A stretch of DNA of 57,424 nt from Porphyrobacter sp. AAP82 (GTDB lineage Bacteria > Pseudomonadota > Alphaproteobacteria > Sphingomonadales > Sphingomonadaceae): the NCBI RefSeq assembly GCF_000331285.1, contig NZ_ANFX01000031.1:1-57424 (forward strand), written 5' to 3'. Below the pieces are notes generated by a model that saw nothing but the letters and a program-made list of their open reading frames with translations, was not told where the DNA came from and did not search any database. Position 1 is the stretch's first letter. Each line of letters opens with the position of its first letter. Shown in pieces: positions 24,088 through 33,988 of this stretch. The position numbers were made by a program, and so were the translations under genes.

Positions 24088-25491
24088 TTGTTCAAGGGAT
24101 TGAGCCCGATCGTCTACGGCGGGCGCGAAGTCTGGCCGCTGGTCGAAGGCGGCAAGGGCGTGTCGGCAACCAACCATGCCAGTTCGGGCGCGTGGGCGGC
24201 AGCCGGCGGGATCGGCACGGTCAGCGCGGTCAACGCCGACAGCTATGACGATGACGGCAATGTCATCCCCCAGATCTACCATGGCCGCACCCGCGAGGAG
24301 CGTCACCAGGAGCTGATCGCCTACGCCATCGAAGGCGCGACCACGCAGGTCAAGAAGGCCTACGAGATCGCGAACGGCAGGGGCGCGATCAACATCAACG
24401 TATTGTGGGAAATGGGCGGGGCGCAGGCCGTGCTCGAAGGCGTGCTCGAACGCACCCGCGGGCTTGTCACCGGCGTCACCTGCGGGGCGGGGATGCCCTA
24501 CAAGCTCGCCGAGATCGCGGCGCGCTTCAACGTCAATTATCTGCCCATCGTCAGTTCCGGCCGCGCCTTCCGCGCGCTGTGGAAGCGCTCCTACCACAAG
24601 GTCGCCGACCTGATGGCGGCGGTGGTCTATGAAGACCCGTGGCTGGCGGGGGGGCACAACGGCCTGTCCAACGCCGAGGACCCGACCAAGCCCGAAGATC
24701 CCTACCCCCGCGTCAAGGTGCTGCGCGACACCATGCGCGCCGAGGGCGTCAGCGATGACGTGCCGATCGTGATGGCGGGCGGCGTGTGGTACTTGCGCGA
24801 GTGGGAGAACTGGATCGACAATCCCGAGCTCGGGAAAATCGCCTTCCAGTTCGGCACGCGGCCCTTGCTGACCCGCGAAAGCCCGATCCCGCAGATCTGG
24901 AAGGACATGCTGCGCACCGTCGAACCGGGCGACGTGCTGCTCCACAAGTTCTCGCCCACCGGCTTCTATTCGAGCGCGGTCAAGACCCCGTTCCTCTATG
25001 ACCTGATGCACCGCTCGGTGCGCCAGATCCCGTTCTTCAAGCGGGGCGAGGAAGAGGGCACGGTGCAATTGGGCGAAGACGGCAAGGCGAGGAGCTTCTG
25101 GGTGCGCCCCGAAGACAAGACCAAGGCCGAAATGTGGATGCGCGCCGGGCACACCGAGCCATTGAAGACCCCCGAGGGCACGATCGTCTTCGTGACGCCG
25201 CAATCGCGCGACACGATCCGCAAGGACCAGCAGGACTGCATGGGCTGCCTGTCGCATTGCGGCTTTTCGGCGTGGAAGGACCACGACGACTACACCACCG
25301 GCCGCCTCGCGGACCCGCGCAGCTTCTGCATCCAGAAGACCTTGCAGGACATCGCCCACGGCGACGACCCCGACAACAACCTCGCCTTCGCGGGCCACGC
25401 CGCCTACCGCTTCAAGACCGACCCCTTCTTCTCGAACGGCTACACGCCGAGCGTGGGCGAGTTGGTCGAGCGGATTTTGACGGGGGACTGA
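24088..25491 (+). CDS. Nitronate monooxygenase-like flavoprotein with C-terminal Cys cluster
   Basis: A 467-residue TIM-barrel protein of the NMO/2-nitropropane dioxygenase family (FMN-dependent). Visible features are an early GVSATNHASSGAWAAAGGIG segment, TGVTCGAGMPYKLAEIAA, AGGHNGLSN (the GGH motif with catalytic His) and PIVMAGGVW (phosphate-binding strand). It is about 100 residues longer than classical NMO. The extra C-terminus holds four Cys (384, 387, 391 and 414) in a CxxCxxxC pattern plus one distal Cys, suggesting metal or Fe-S binding. It starts with TTG 24088, supported by AAAGGGGA at 24074-24081. Confidence 0.78.
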   Translation: MFKGLSPIVYGGREVWPLVEGGKGVSATNHASSGAWAAAGGIGTVSAVNADSYDDDGNVIPQIYHGRTREERHQELIAYAIEGATTQVKKAYEIANGRGAININVLWEMGGAQAVLEGVLERTRGLVTGVTCGAGMPYKLAEIAARFNVNYLPIVSSGRAFRALWKRSYHKVADLMAAVVYEDPWLAGGHNGLSNAEDPTKPEDPYPRVKVLRDTMRAEGVSDDVPIVMAGGVWYLREWENWIDNPELGKIAFQFGTRPLLTRESPIPQIWKDMLRTVEPGDVLLHKFSPTGFYSSAVKTPFLYDLMHRSVRQIPFFKRGEEEGTVQLGEDGKARSFWVRPEDKTKAEMWMRAGHTEPLKTPEGTIVFVTPQSRDTIRKDQQDCMGCLSHCGFSAWKDHDDYTTGRLADPRSFCIQKTLQDIAHGDDPDNNLAFAGHAAYRFKTDPFFSNGYTPSVGELVERILTGD

Positions 25492-25511
25492 CGGCGCGTT
25501 AAGGCGCGCCG

Positions 25512-26210
25512 ATGGACGATAGCACCCCGCCGCCGCTCTCGCTCTGGCTGCGCGAGTTGCCGATCACCGTTCCGATCGCGCTCGCGCCGCTGCGCCGTGC
25601 CCAGCCGGTCGCGGGCGCGCGGGACGGGGCGGGGCAGCCGGTGCTGGTCATCCCCGGCATCCTCTCGAGCGACAGCGCCACCGCGTTGCTGCGCGGGACG
25701 CTCGATGCGACGGGTTACCGCAGCCACGCCTCCGAACTCGGCTTCCTGACCGGCATCCAGCCCAATGTGCTCGCCCGCGCGGTTGCCCGTCTGGCCGAAG
25801 TGGCCGAGGCCGAGCAGCGCAAGGTCGCGATTGTCGGATGGAGCCTCGGCGGACTCTACGCCCGGGTGCTGGCGCAGCGCCACCCCGATCTGGTCGAACT
25901 GGTGATGACGCTGGGCTCACCTTTCTCGGGTGACCGGCGGGCGAACAATGCCTGGCGGCTTTACGAGGCGATCAACGGCCACAAGGTCGATGCGCCGCCG
26001 GTGCCCGATGATCCTGCAGTGAAGCCCCCGGTGCCGACCATTGCTCTGTGGTCGCGCAAGGACGGGGTGATCGCGCCTGCCGCCGCACGCGGTCTGCCGC
26101 ATGAGCGCGACGCCGAGGTCGAAGTCCCCTTCCATCACTTCGCGCTGGCTTCCACCCGACCTGCGATCGAGCGGGTGGTGACGGAGCTGGGCGAGGCTTT
26201 GGCGGGTTAG
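25512..26210 (+). CDS. Alpha/beta hydrolase (lipase/esterase-like)
   Basis: A 232-residue hydrolase. PVLVIPGILSSD is the oxyanion strand/loop, VGWSLGGLYA the nucleophile elbow (Ser), WSRKDGVI holds the likely Asp and PFHHFALAS the likely His. This layout and the GSPFSG segment resemble PGAP1/LipB-like lipases acting on acyl esters. No signal peptide. Its TAG overlaps by three bases the TAA of the convergent dehydrogenase gene. Confidence 0.8.
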   Translation: MDDSTPPPLSLWLRELPITVPIALAPLRRAQPVAGARDGAGQPVLVIPGILSSDSATALLRGTLDATGYRSHASELGFLTGIQPNVLARAVARLAEVAEAEQRKVAIVGWSLGGLYARVLAQRHPDLVELVMTLGSPFSGDRRANNAWRLYEAINGHKVDAPPVPDDPAVKPPVPTIALWSRKDGVIAPAAARGLPHERDAEVEVPFHHFALASTRPAIERVVTELGEALAG

Positions 26211-27217
26211 CGCACCAACCCCGTCAGCACCTGATCGGGCGGGCGGTGGCCGTCGGCCCACATGCGGATGTTGGCGATCACCTTGTGGCCCGATTCCTCG
26301 CGGCCCTCGGCCGTCGCGCTGCCGATGTGGGGGAGGGTCATCACGTTGGGGTGGGCGATCAGGCGCGGGTCGACATGGGGCTCGTCGGGATAGACGTCGA
26401 GCCCCGCGCCCGCCAGATGCCCGGATTCGAGCGCGGCGATCAGCGCCTCCTGATCGATCAGCTCCCCGCGTGCGGTGTTCACGATGGAGCTGCCGGGCTT
26501 CATCAGCGCGATCCTGCGCGCGGCCACCATGTGGCGGGTCTCCTCGGTCAGCGGACAGTGGAGGGTGAGGATGTCGGCCTCGGCCATCAGCGCATCGACG
26601 TCGGCGACATAGCGCGCGCCCAGCATCCGCTCCAAGGCCTCGGGCAGCTGCTTCCTGTTGGTGTAGGCGATCTCCAGCCCGAAGGCGCGCGCGCGGTGGG
26701 CGACGGCCTGTCCGATCCGCCCCATGCCGACGATCCCGAGCACCTTGCCCGCGAGCTTCCGCCCAAGCAGCCCCGAGGGCGCCCAGCCGGTCCACTTGCC
26801 GCTGCGCACCAGCGCGGTGCCCTCGCGGATGCGGCGCGGCACGCCGATGATCCCGGCCATGGCGAGGTCGGCGGTGTCGTCGGTGAAGACGCCGGGCGTG
26901 TTGGTGACGATGATCTTTCGCGCGGCTGCGGCGGCAAGATCGATGTGTTCGGTGCCCGCGCCGAAGCTGGCGATGAGGCCCAATCGCTCCCCCGCGCCCG
27001 CGATCAGATCGGCGTCGATCCGGTCGGTGACGGTCGGCACCAGCACGTCGCAATCCTGCATCGCGGCCGCCAGCCGGTCGCGCGTCATCGGCACATCGGC
27101 CTCGTTCAGCGCGACATCGAACAGCGCGCGCATGCGGTCCTCGACCGCCGGCATGAGGTGACGGGTGACGATCACGCGCGCGGGCGCGGCAAGCGGGCGA
27201 GGGGGGCGCTGGGTCAT
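26207..27217 (-). CDS. D-isomer-specific 2-hydroxyacid dehydrogenase (glyoxylate/hydroxypyruvate reductase-like)
   Basis: A 336-residue NAD(P)-dependent oxidoreductase. The cofactor motif is GIVGMGRIGQAVAHRARAFG. The catalytic triad is visible as Arg in NTARGELID, Glu in LDVYPDEPHVD and His in LPHIGSAT. The substrate loop ASFGAGTEHIDL supports a GyaR/GhrB-like enzyme acting on glyoxylate or hydroxypyruvate; the exact substrate is not fixed by sequence. It is divergent from the SH3 gene across 95 bases. Confidence 0.88.
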   Translation of the reverse strand: MTQRPPRPLAAPARVIVTRHLMPAVEDRMRALFDVALNEADVPMTRDRLAAAMQDCDVLVPTVTDRIDADLIAGAGERLGLIASFGAGTEHIDLAAAAARKIIVTNTPGVFTDDTADLAMAGIIGVPRRIREGTALVRSGKWTGWAPSGLLGRKLAGKVLGIVGMGRIGQAVAHRARAFGLEIAYTNRKQLPEALERMLGARYVADVDALMAEADILTLHCPLTEETRHMVAARRIALMKPGSSIVNTARGELIDQEALIAALESGHLAGAGLDVYPDEPHVDPRLIAHPNVMTLPHIGSATAEGREESGHKVIANIRMWADGHRPPDQVLTGLVR

Positions 27218-27312
27218 GCGGCGAGGGCTATCCCCTCAGGGCCTCGGCGGTCAAGCAGCGGTTGGCGCTGCAAGGCTTGAACCGGTGAAGCTTTAGGCGC
27301 TATCGCTCGGGA

Positions 27313-27810
27313 ATGCAGGGATTGTGCCGCCTTATCGCTTGCCTTCTCGCGCTGGTGCTCGCCGCCGGTTCGCTGGTCGCGCCGCTTGCCGCGCAGGACC
27401 GCACGCTCCCCTATTGGGCGAGCCTGCGGCACGAGAAGGTCAACATGCGGGTGGGGCCGAGCACCGAATATCCGGTCGCCTGGGTCTATCTGAGGAAGGG
27501 CCTGCCGGTGAAGGTGGTGCGCATCCGCGAGGGCTGGCGCCTGGTCGAGGATCACGAGGGCACGCAGGGGTGGATCTCCGCAAGCCAGCTCGATCCCGAG
27601 CGTGGCGGCATGGTGATCGGCACCGGCCTTGCCGAGGTGCGCGCCGGGCCGAGTGCCGGCGCCGCGGTCAGCTGGCGCGCCGAGCCCGGCGTCATCGCGC
27701 GGATGAAACGCTGCAAGGCCGGGTGGTGCGAGGTCGATATCGCGGGGCGCAAGGGGTTTGTCGCGGCCGCCCGGCTGTGGGGCGCCGAGGACCTGCCGGG
27801 CGACGAATAG
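27313..27810 (+). CDS. Exported SH3-domain protein
   Basis: A 165-residue protein with a signal peptide (cleavage near LAA-QDR, residue 27) and two bacterial SH3 repeats. The first (about 42-95) has VNMRVGPSTEYPV and WRLVEDHEGTQGWI; the second (about 100-155) has AEVRAGPSAGAAV and WCEVDIAGRKGFV. SH3_3 domains of this kind bind peptidoglycan or proteins in the periplasm. Family members are widespread in alphaproteobacteria; the ligand is unknown. Confidence 0.85.
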   Translation: MQGLCRLIACLLALVLAAGSLVAPLAAQDRTLPYWASLRHEKVNMRVGPSTEYPVAWVYLRKGLPVKVVRIREGWRLVEDHEGTQGWISASQLDPERGGMVIGTGLAEVRAGPSAGAAVSWRAEPGVIARMKRCKAGWCEVDIAGRKGFVAAARLWGAEDLPGDE

Positions 27811-27830
27811 CGCCGCCCGGCCGCCCGGCC

Positions 27831-29027
27831 TCAGACCAGTTCGACCGCGACCGCAGTCGCCTCGCCGCCGCCGATGCACAGCGAGGCGACCCCGCGCTTC
27901 AGCCCGTGCGCCTTGAGCGCGGCGATCAGCGTGACGATGATCCGCGTGCCGCTCGCCCCGATGGGGTGGCCCAAGGCCGTGCCGCCGCCGTTCACGTTGA
28001 TCTTCTCGTGCGGAATGCCGAGGTCGCGCATCGCGAACATCGCGACGCAGGCGAAGGCCTCGTTGACTTCGAACAGATCGACATCATCGACGCCCCAGCC
28101 TGCGGCTGCGAGCACCTTCTGGATCGCGGGGATCGGCGCGGTGGTGAACTGCGCGGGGGCCTGGGCATGGGCAGCGACGGCAACCACGCGGGCGACAGGG
28201 GCAAAGCCCTTGGCCTCGGCGATGCTCGCGCGGGTCAGCACCAGCGCGGCGGCACCGTCCGAAATCGAGGAGGAGGTCGCCGCGGTGATCGTCCCGTCCT
28301 TGGCAAAGGCGGGCTTCAATTGCGGGATCTTGTCGGGGCGGCCCTTGGAGGGGGCCTCGTCATGTTCGACCACGACATCGCCCGCGCGGGTGCTGACGGT
28401 GACCGGCACCACCTCGTCGGCAAAGGCGCCGCTGGCGATCGCCTTGTTGGCACGGGCGAGGCTTTCGATGGAATAGGCGTCCATCTCCTCGCGGGTCATC
28501 TGGTAGGCGTTGGCGGTTTCCTGCGCGAAAGTGCCCATCGCGCGGCCCGGCTCGTAGGCATCTTCCAGCCCGTCGAGGAACATGTGGTCATAGGCCGTAT
28601 CATGGCCGAGCCGCGCGCCCGAGCGGTGCTTCTTGAGGAGGTAGGGCGCATTGGTCATGCTCTCCATCCCGCCTGCCACGACCACATCGATGGTGCCGCT
28701 CGCCAGCGCCTCGGCGCCCATGATGACGGTCTGCATGCCGCTGCCGCAGACCTTGTTGACGGTGGTCGCCTCGACCGAGAGCGGCAGGCCGGCCTTGATC
28801 GCCGCCTGCCGCGCGGGGGCCTGCCCGAGGCCGGCAGGCAGCACGCAGCCGATATAGGCGCGGTCGATATCCTCGCCCGAAACGCCCGCCCGCTCGACCG
28901 CGGCCTTGACCGCGATTCCACCCAGATCGGTCGCGGCGACCTCCGACAGCGCGCCCTGCATCGCGCCCATCGGGGTGCGAGCGTAGGAGAGGATGACGAC
29001 GGGATCGGCGGCGGAAAGCTGGGTCAT
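27831..29027 (-). CDS. Acetyl-CoA acetyltransferase (thiolase)
   Basis: A 398-residue thiolase that condenses two acetyl-CoA or cleaves acetoacetyl-CoA. The nucleophilic Cys is Cys94 in VNKVCGSGMQ, the base His is in GGGTALGHPIGASG, and the second catalytic Cys is in LCIGGGEATA. ATG 29027 is preferred to upstream starts because the conserved thiolase N-terminus (DPVVILSYARTPMG) follows at once. No PHB synthase or reductase gene is adjacent, so whether it serves degradation or synthesis cannot be told. Divergent from the aldehyde dehydrogenase across 155 bases. Confidence 0.92.
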   Translation of the reverse strand: MTQLSAADPVVILSYARTPMGAMQGALSEVAATDLGGIAVKAAVERAGVSGEDIDRAYIGCVLPAGLGQAPARQAAIKAGLPLSVEATTVNKVCGSGMQTVIMGAEALASGTIDVVVAGGMESMTNAPYLLKKHRSGARLGHDTAYDHMFLDGLEDAYEPGRAMGTFAQETANAYQMTREEMDAYSIESLARANKAIASGAFADEVVPVTVSTRAGDVVVEHDEAPSKGRPDKIPQLKPAFAKDGTITAATSSSISDGAAALVLTRASIAEAKGFAPVARVVAVAAHAQAPAQFTTAPIPAIQKVLAAAGWGVDDVDLFEVNEAFACVAMFAMRDLGIPHEKINVNGGGTALGHPIGASGTRIIVTLIAALKAHGLKRGVASLCIGGGEATAVAVELV

Positions 29028-29182
29028 GGCAAAGTCCTTTGCGTGACGGGGATACAGGGGGGCGATGTAATGCTGCGCCGCGTCAAAGGCAATCGGCGCG
29101 CGGCGTTGTGCTTGCGCCAAGGCCCGCTTTGCGCAAGAACGCGTCGCAAATCAAAACGCATATGTCCGAACGGGAGAACGAC

Positions 29183-30613
29183 ATGACAGGCGACCGCCGC
29201 GCAGAACTCGACAGCCTCCTTGCGCGCCAGCGCGCCGCCTTCACCGCCTCGCGCCCCGAGCCGATCAGCCAGCGCAAGGACCGCATCCGCCGCGCGATGG
29301 CGCTGGTCAAGGAGCATGGCGAGGAATTCGCCAAGGCGATGAGCGCCGATTTCGGCAGCCGTTCGCACCACCAGTCGATGCTCACCGATATCGCCGCGAC
29401 GGTGGGTGCGGGCACCCATGCGTTGAAGCACGTCGACCAGTGGGCCAAGCCCGAGAAGCGCAAGGTGCAGTTCCCGCTCGGGCTGATGGGCGCGCGCGCC
29501 GAGGTGCGCTCTGAGCCCAAAGGCGTGATCGGCATCCTCAGCCCCTGGAACTTCCCCGTCCAGCTCGCCTTCGGACCGCTGATGCAGGTCCTCGCGGCCG
29601 GCAACCGGGCGATGATCAAGCCCTCCGAATTCACCGAGCGCACCAGCGAGCTGATGGCCGAGCTGACCGCGCAATATTTCCAGCCCGAGGAAGTCGCCGT
29701 CATCACCGGCGGGCCGGAGGTCGCCGCAGCGTTCTCCTCGCTGCCCTTCGACCATCTGGTCTTCACCGGATCGACCGCCACGGGCCGCCGGGTGATGCAG
29801 GCGGCCGCCGCCAATCTGGTGCCGGTGACGCTGGAACTGGGAGGCAAGTCGCCGGTCGTCATGGGCCGCAGCGCCGATTTCGCCAAGGCGGGCGAGCGCA
29901 TCGCCATCGGCAAGATGCTGAATGCAGGGCAAATCTGCCTCGCGCCCGACTATCTGATGGTGCCCGAGGACAAGGCGGATGAAGCCGTCGCGGGCATCGC
30001 GCAAGCGGCCGCGGCGATGTATCCGCGCGTGCTCGACAATGACGACTACGCCTCGATCGTCTCCGACCGGCATTTCGAGCGGCTTCAGGGCCTTGTCGCA
30101 GATGCCAGGGCCAAGGGCGCCGAGGTGATCGAGGTCAATCCGGCGGGCGAGGACTTTGCCAATGCCAACCAGCGCAAGATGCCGCTGACCGTGCTGCGCG
30201 GCGTCAATGACGACATGACGGTGATGCAGGAGGAAATCTTCGGCCCGGTGCTGCCGGTGATGACCTACAAGTCGGTCGATCAGGCGGTCGATTATATCAA
30301 CGAACACGACCGCCCGCTCGGCCTCTACTATTTCGGAGAGGACCGCGCCGAGCAGGAGCGGGTGCTGACCCGCACCATCTCGGGCGGGGTGACCACCAAT
30401 GACGTGGTGTTCCATGTCTCGATGGAAGACCTGCCCTTCGGCGGGGTCGGGCCCTCGGGGATGGGGAGCTATCACGCCATCGAAGGTTTCCGCGAGTTCA
30501 GCCATGCCCGCGCGGTCTATCACCAGCCCAAGATCGACATCGCCAAGCTCGGCGGGCTGAAGCCGCCCTATGGCAAGGCGACCGAGGCGGCGGCGGGGCG
30601 GATGATGAAATAG
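29183..30613 (+). CDS. Coniferyl-aldehyde-dehydrogenase-like aldehyde dehydrogenase
   Basis: A 476-residue NAD(P)-dependent aldehyde dehydrogenase. Asn123 in SPWNFPVQL, Glu218 in LELGGKSP and the catalytic Cys252 in NAGQICLAPDY are visible. The C-terminus (PPYGKATEAAAG, final MMK) and the lack of a long C-terminal tail resemble the coniferyl aldehyde dehydrogenase subgroup, which accepts medium-chain and aromatic aldehydes. ATG 29183 is chosen because GGGAG at 29171-29175 precedes it at about 7 bases; the in-frame ATG at 29162 lacks a ribosome-binding site. Confidence 0.88.
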   Translation: MTGDRRAELDSLLARQRAAFTASRPEPISQRKDRIRRAMALVKEHGEEFAKAMSADFGSRSHHQSMLTDIAATVGAGTHALKHVDQWAKPEKRKVQFPLGLMGARAEVRSEPKGVIGILSPWNFPVQLAFGPLMQVLAAGNRAMIKPSEFTERTSELMAELTAQYFQPEEVAVITGGPEVAAAFSSLPFDHLVFTGSTATGRRVMQAAAANLVPVTLELGGKSPVVMGRSADFAKAGERIAIGKMLNAGQICLAPDYLMVPEDKADEAVAGIAQAAAAMYPRVLDNDDYASIVSDRHFERLQGLVADARAKGAEVIEVNPAGEDFANANQRKMPLTVLRGVNDDMTVMQEEIFGPVLPVMTYKSVDQAVDYINEHDRPLGLYYFGEDRAEQERVLTRTISGGVTTNDVVFHVSMEDLPFGGVGPSGMGSYHAIEGFREFSHARAVYHQPKIDIAKLGGLKPPYGKATEAAAGRMMK

Positions 30614-30745
30614 CACGCGGGCGGGAGCGCCGCTCCCCCTGCAACCTTTGTTCGATTTCCTGCAACTCGCATACGGGGTTTTCCCCGAGTCGCAGGCTTG
30701 CGCGCCGCGCGTGACGGGCCTAGGGCGACCCCAGGGATTAATAGC

Positions 30746-31132
30746 TTGGACATCGTCGTGCTCGACCTCAGCCAGTATCTGCCGATACTGTTATTCGTGC
30801 TGGTTGCCCTGGGGCTATCGGTGCTTTTCGTCGTGGCCCCGATGGCGGTCTCGCGCCTCACCGGCACGCACAATCCGGATGCCGAGAAGCTCTCGGAATA
30901 TGAATGCGGCTTCCCCGCCTTCGAGGACGCGCGCAGCCAGTTCGATGTGCGCTTCTACCTTGTGGCGATCAGCTTCATCGTCTTCGACCTTGAGGCCGCC
31001 TTCCTGTTCCCTTGGGCGGTCAGCCTCGGCGAGACGGGCTGGGTGGGCTGGAGCGGGATGATGGTGTTCCTGTTCATCCTCGCGGTGGGGCTCGCCTATG
31101 AATGGAAGAAAGGGGCGTTGGACTGGGAATGA
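30746..31132 (+). CDS. nuoA: NADH-quinone oxidoreductase subunit A
   Basis: A 128-residue membrane subunit of complex I with three helices. The conserved loop [20 protein letters not shown] between TM1 and TM2 (with its Cys) identifies NuoA. The likely start is TTG 30746, preceded by AGGGA at 30733-30737; a GTG at 30758 is an alternative. It opens the nuo operon. The 132 bases upstream contain no gene; a CGGGG-TTTT-CCCCG hairpin at 30674-30687 lies there. The stop overlaps the nuoB start (ATGA). Confidence 0.93.
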   Translation: MDIVVLDLSQYLPILLFVLVALGLSVLFVVAPMAVSRLTGTHNPDAEKLSEYECGFPAFEDARSQFDVRFYLVAISFIVFDLEAAFLFPWAVSLGETGWVGWSGMMVFLFILAVGLAYEWKKGALDWE

Positions 31133-31719
31133 ACAACATCGTTACTCCTCCCGGCCCCTTGGCCCAAGGGCTCCCCGACATCTCGAAGCTGACCACCGCG
31201 CAAGGTGGCGAGGCCCGCGCGCCTGACGCGAGCTTCTTCAACGCGCTCCAGACCGAGGTCACCGACAAGGGCTTCCTTGTCACCTCGACCGAGGAGCTGT
31301 TCCAGTGGGCGCGCACCGGTTCGCTGTGGTGGATGACCTTCGGCCTTGCCTGCTGCGCGGTCGAGATGATCCACGTCAACATGCCGCGCTACGACATGGA
31401 GCGCTTCGGCGCCGCGCCGCGCGCCTCCCCGCGCCAGTCGGACGTGATGATCGTCGCTGGCACGCTGTGCAACAAGATGGCCCCGGCGCTGCGCAAGGTC
31501 TACGACCAGATGTCGGACCCCAAATATGTCATCAGCATGGGCAGCTGCGCCAATGGCGGCGGCTATTACCACTATTCCTATTCGGTGGTGCGCGGCTGCG
31601 ACCGGATCGTGCCGGTCGACATCTACGTCCCCGGCTGCCCCCCGACTGCCGAGGCGCTGCTCTACGGCGTGATGCAATTGCAGCGCAAGATCCGCCGCGT
31701 CGGCACGATCGAGAGGTAA
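31129..31719 (+). CDS. nuoB: NADH-quinone oxidoreductase subunit B
   Basis: A 196-residue peripheral-arm subunit that holds the terminal Fe-S cluster N2. The ligands are visible: the tandem Cys in [10 protein letters not shown], Cys in [10 protein letters not shown] and Cys in [10 protein letters not shown]. The N-terminal roughly 40 residues are a variable extension. ATG 31129 overlaps the nuoA TGA. Confidence 0.96.
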   Translation: MNNIVTPPGPLAQGLPDISKLTTAQGGEARAPDASFFNALQTEVTDKGFLVTSTEELFQWARTGSLWWMTFGLACCAVEMIHVNMPRYDMERFGAAPRASPRQSDVMIVAGTLCNKMAPALRKVYDQMSDPKYVISMGSCANGGGYYHYSYSVVRGCDRIVPVDIYVPGCPPTAEALLYGVMQLQRKIRRVGTIER

Positions 31720-31725
31720 GGGCGC

Positions 31726-32517
31726 ATGGCCGTTCTGCATTCCGCCCCCAAGTTCGCCTCCAACGAGGGCGTAATCGAGGCTGTTTCCGAGACCATCTCG
31801 GTCTGGCTGATCGAAGCGAGCGAAGCCCACGGCGAGGTGATTTTCCGCGTCGAGCGCGATGGCATCGAAAAGGTCCTGCGCATCCTGCGTGAGACCCATG
31901 CCTACCAGCAGCTCATGGAAATCGCCGGGGTCGACTACCCCTCGCGGCCTGAGCGCTTCGAGGTCGTCTACATGCTCCAGAGCCTGACCAAGAACCACCG
32001 CGTGATGGTCAAGTGCTCGGCCTCCGAGGACACGCCCGTCCCCACCGTCACCACGCTGTGGCCCAACGCCGGGTGGCTCGAACGCGAGGTGTTCGACATG
32101 TACGGCGTGACCTTCGCCGGGAACCCGGACTTGCGCCGCATCCTCACCGATTACGGCTTCGAAGGGCACCCGTTCCGCAAGGACTTCCCCGTCACGGGCT
32201 ACACCGAACTGCGCTATTCCGAGGAGGAAAAGCGCGTGGTGTACGAACCTGTCGTGCTGGCGCAGGAAATGCGGACCTTCGACTTCCTCTCGCCCTGGGA
32301 AGGCGCGGATTACGTGCTGCCGGGTGACGAGAAATCGCGCGGGGCGCCCGCGGTCGCCGAGCCCAAGACCACCGAAAAGCCCGCCGATACCGGCGCGGGC
32401 AAGAAGGCCGACGAGGCCGCCGCCAAGCCTGTCGCCGGCGGCGCGCCCGTGCAGAAGGACAGCGGCAAGGGTGCCCCCGGCGCCCCCGATCCCACCTCGA
32501 AGGAGGGTGGCCGATGA
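31726..32517 (+). CDS. nuoC: NADH-quinone oxidoreductase subunit C with low-complexity tail
   Basis: A 263-residue quinone-module subunit. The 30-kDa signature is around [20 protein letters not shown] and [17 protein letters not shown]. The core ends at about residue 200; the last 60 residues are an Ala/Lys/Pro/Gly-rich, presumably disordered, tail ending SKEGGR. nuoC and nuoD are separate genes here. Its TGA overlaps the nuoD ATG. Confidence 0.95.
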   Translation: MAVLHSAPKFASNEGVIEAVSETISVWLIEASEAHGEVIFRVERDGIEKVLRILRETHAYQQLMEIAGVDYPSRPERFEVVYMLQSLTKNHRVMVKCSASEDTPVPTVTTLWPNAGWLEREVFDMYGVTFAGNPDLRRILTDYGFEGHPFRKDFPVTGYTELRYSEEEKRVVYEPVVLAQEMRTFDFLSPWEGADYVLPGDEKSRGAPAVAEPKTTEKPADTGAGKKADEAAAKPVAGGAPVQKDSGKGAPGAPDPTSKEGGR

Positions 32518-33725
32518 GCATGCAACGCGAAGAATCGCTCACCACGAGCGGTGAGGTCATCTCCAATTACACGATCAATTTCGGCCCCCAGCACCCTGCC
32601 GCGCACGGCGTTTTGCGCATGGTGATGGAGCTTGACGGCGAAGTGATCGAGCGGATCGACCCGCATGTCGGCCTCCTCCACCGCGGCACCGAAAAGCTGA
32701 TCGAGCAGAAGACCTATCTCCAGGCGCTCCCTTACTTCGACCGGCTCGACTATTGTTCGCCGCTGGCGATGGAGCATTCCTATGTGCTCGCCATCGAGAA
32801 GCTCCTGAACCTCGAAGTGCCGATCCGCGCCCAGTATCTGCGCGTGCTGTTCGCCGAGCTGACCCGCATCTGCAACCACATGCTCAACATGGGCGCGCAC
32901 ATCCTCGATGTGGGCGCGTTCACCCCGAACCTGTGGATCATGGACCTGCGCGAGGATTGCCTCAACTTCTTCGAACGCGCGAGCGGCGCGCGGATGCACT
33001 CGGCATGGTTCCGACCGGGCGGCGTCCATCAGGACGTGCCGGAGAAGCTCTTGGTCGATATCGGCGACTGGCTCGACAACCGCTTCTTCCAGCTGTTCGA
33101 GGACGCGATGAGCCTCGTCATGGACAACCGCATCTTCAAGCAGCGCAACGTCGACATCGCCGTCGTGTCGCGCGAGGACGCGATTGCCTGGGGCTTCTCG
33201 GGCCCGATGATCCGCGCCGCCGGCCTGCCGTGGGACCTCAGGAAGTCGCAGCCCTACGACGTCTATGACCGGATGGAATTCGACATTCCGGTCGGCACCA
33301 ACTCCGATTGCTACGACCGCTTCATGGTGCGCGTGAAGGAAGTCTACGAGAGCGCCAGGATCATCCGGCAGTGTCTGCGCGACATGCCCGGCGGCCCCAT
33401 CGCCAGCAGCGACACCAAGGTCGTGCCACCCAAGCGGGCTGAGATGAAGCAGTCGATGGAAGCGCTGATCCACCACTTCAAGCTCTACACCGAAGGCTTC
33501 CACGTGCCTGCGGGCGAAGTCTATGTCGCGACCGAAAGCCCCAAGGGCGAATTCGGCGTCTATCTCGTCAGCGACGGCACCAACAAGCCCTACCGCTGCA
33601 AGATCCGCCCCACCGCCTTCTCGCACCTCCAGGCGATGGATTTTATGAGCCGGGGCCACATGCTCCCCGATGCGACCGCCATTCTGGGCGCGATCGACGT
33701 GGTGTTCGGGGAGTGTGACCGGTGA
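32514..33725 (+). CDS. nuoD: NADH-quinone oxidoreductase subunit D
   Basis: A 403-residue 49-kDa subunit lining the quinone pocket. [20 protein letters not shown] holds the quinone-binding His region, [14 protein letters not shown] follows, and the protein ends [10 protein letters not shown] as in other NuoD/NuoCD proteins. The stop overlaps the GTG of the next small gene. Confidence 0.96.
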   Translation: MSMQREESLTTSGEVISNYTINFGPQHPAAHGVLRMVMELDGEVIERIDPHVGLLHRGTEKLIEQKTYLQALPYFDRLDYCSPLAMEHSYVLAIEKLLNLEVPIRAQYLRVLFAELTRICNHMLNMGAHILDVGAFTPNLWIMDLREDCLNFFERASGARMHSAWFRPGGVHQDVPEKLLVDIGDWLDNRFFQLFEDAMSLVMDNRIFKQRNVDIAVVSREDAIAWGFSGPMIRAAGLPWDLRKSQPYDVYDRMEFDIPVGTNSDCYDRFMVRVKEVYESARIIRQCLRDMPGGPIASSDTKVVPPKRAEMKQSMEALIHHFKLYTEGFHVPAGEVYVATESPKGEFGVYLVSDGTNKPYRCKIRPTAFSHLQAMDFMSRGHMLPDATAILGAIDVVFGECDR

Positions 33726-33988
33726 TCGATGATGTCGTCGACCGCTGGGATGCGTTCGCGGAACGGTTCCGCGTGCCGCTCGCGGCGTTCTCGATTGCCT
33801 GGTTCGCGGCAAGCTGCGCCGAATATGCCGGATTTGTGGACGTGCCGGTCCCGGCGCTGCTGCCGCTTTCGGGCTGGCTGGCAATCCTCCCGGCGGCAAT
33901 CTGGAACGCGGTCTGGTGGGGCTTTGCCTATCCCCGCATCGCGGCGCGCCGCAAGCAGCGCAACACTTTGGACAAGACCAATGGCTGA
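33722..33988 (+). CDS. Small membrane protein embedded between nuoD and nuoE, 88 aa
   Basis: Not a recognised complex I subunit. An amphipathic N-terminus ([14 protein letters not shown]) is followed by two predicted transmembrane helices (about residues 18-36 and 45-68, the second ending WNAVWWGF) and a basic tail ([10 protein letters not shown]). Start GTG 33722 overlaps the nuoD stop (GTGA), and its last 8 bases overlap the nuoE start, so translation is coupled on both sides. Codon use looks like that of the neighbours. It could be an assembly or accessory factor; this is inference from position only. Confidence 0.78.
   Translation: MIDDVVDRWDAFAERFRVPLAAFSIAWFAASCAEYAGFVDVPVPALLPLSGWLAILPAAIWNAVWWGFAYPRIAARRKQRNTLDKTNG

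Noticed and set aside
27277..27305. TTGAAC-N17-CTATCG as promoter of the SH3 gene
   Set aside because: Hexamers match the sigma-70 consensus poorly and would imply a leaderless transcript; too weak to list.
30674..30687. CGGGG-TTTT-CCCCG hairpin as terminator of the aldehyde dehydrogenase gene
   Set aside because: Short stem with the T's in the loop rather than after it; noted under nuoA only.
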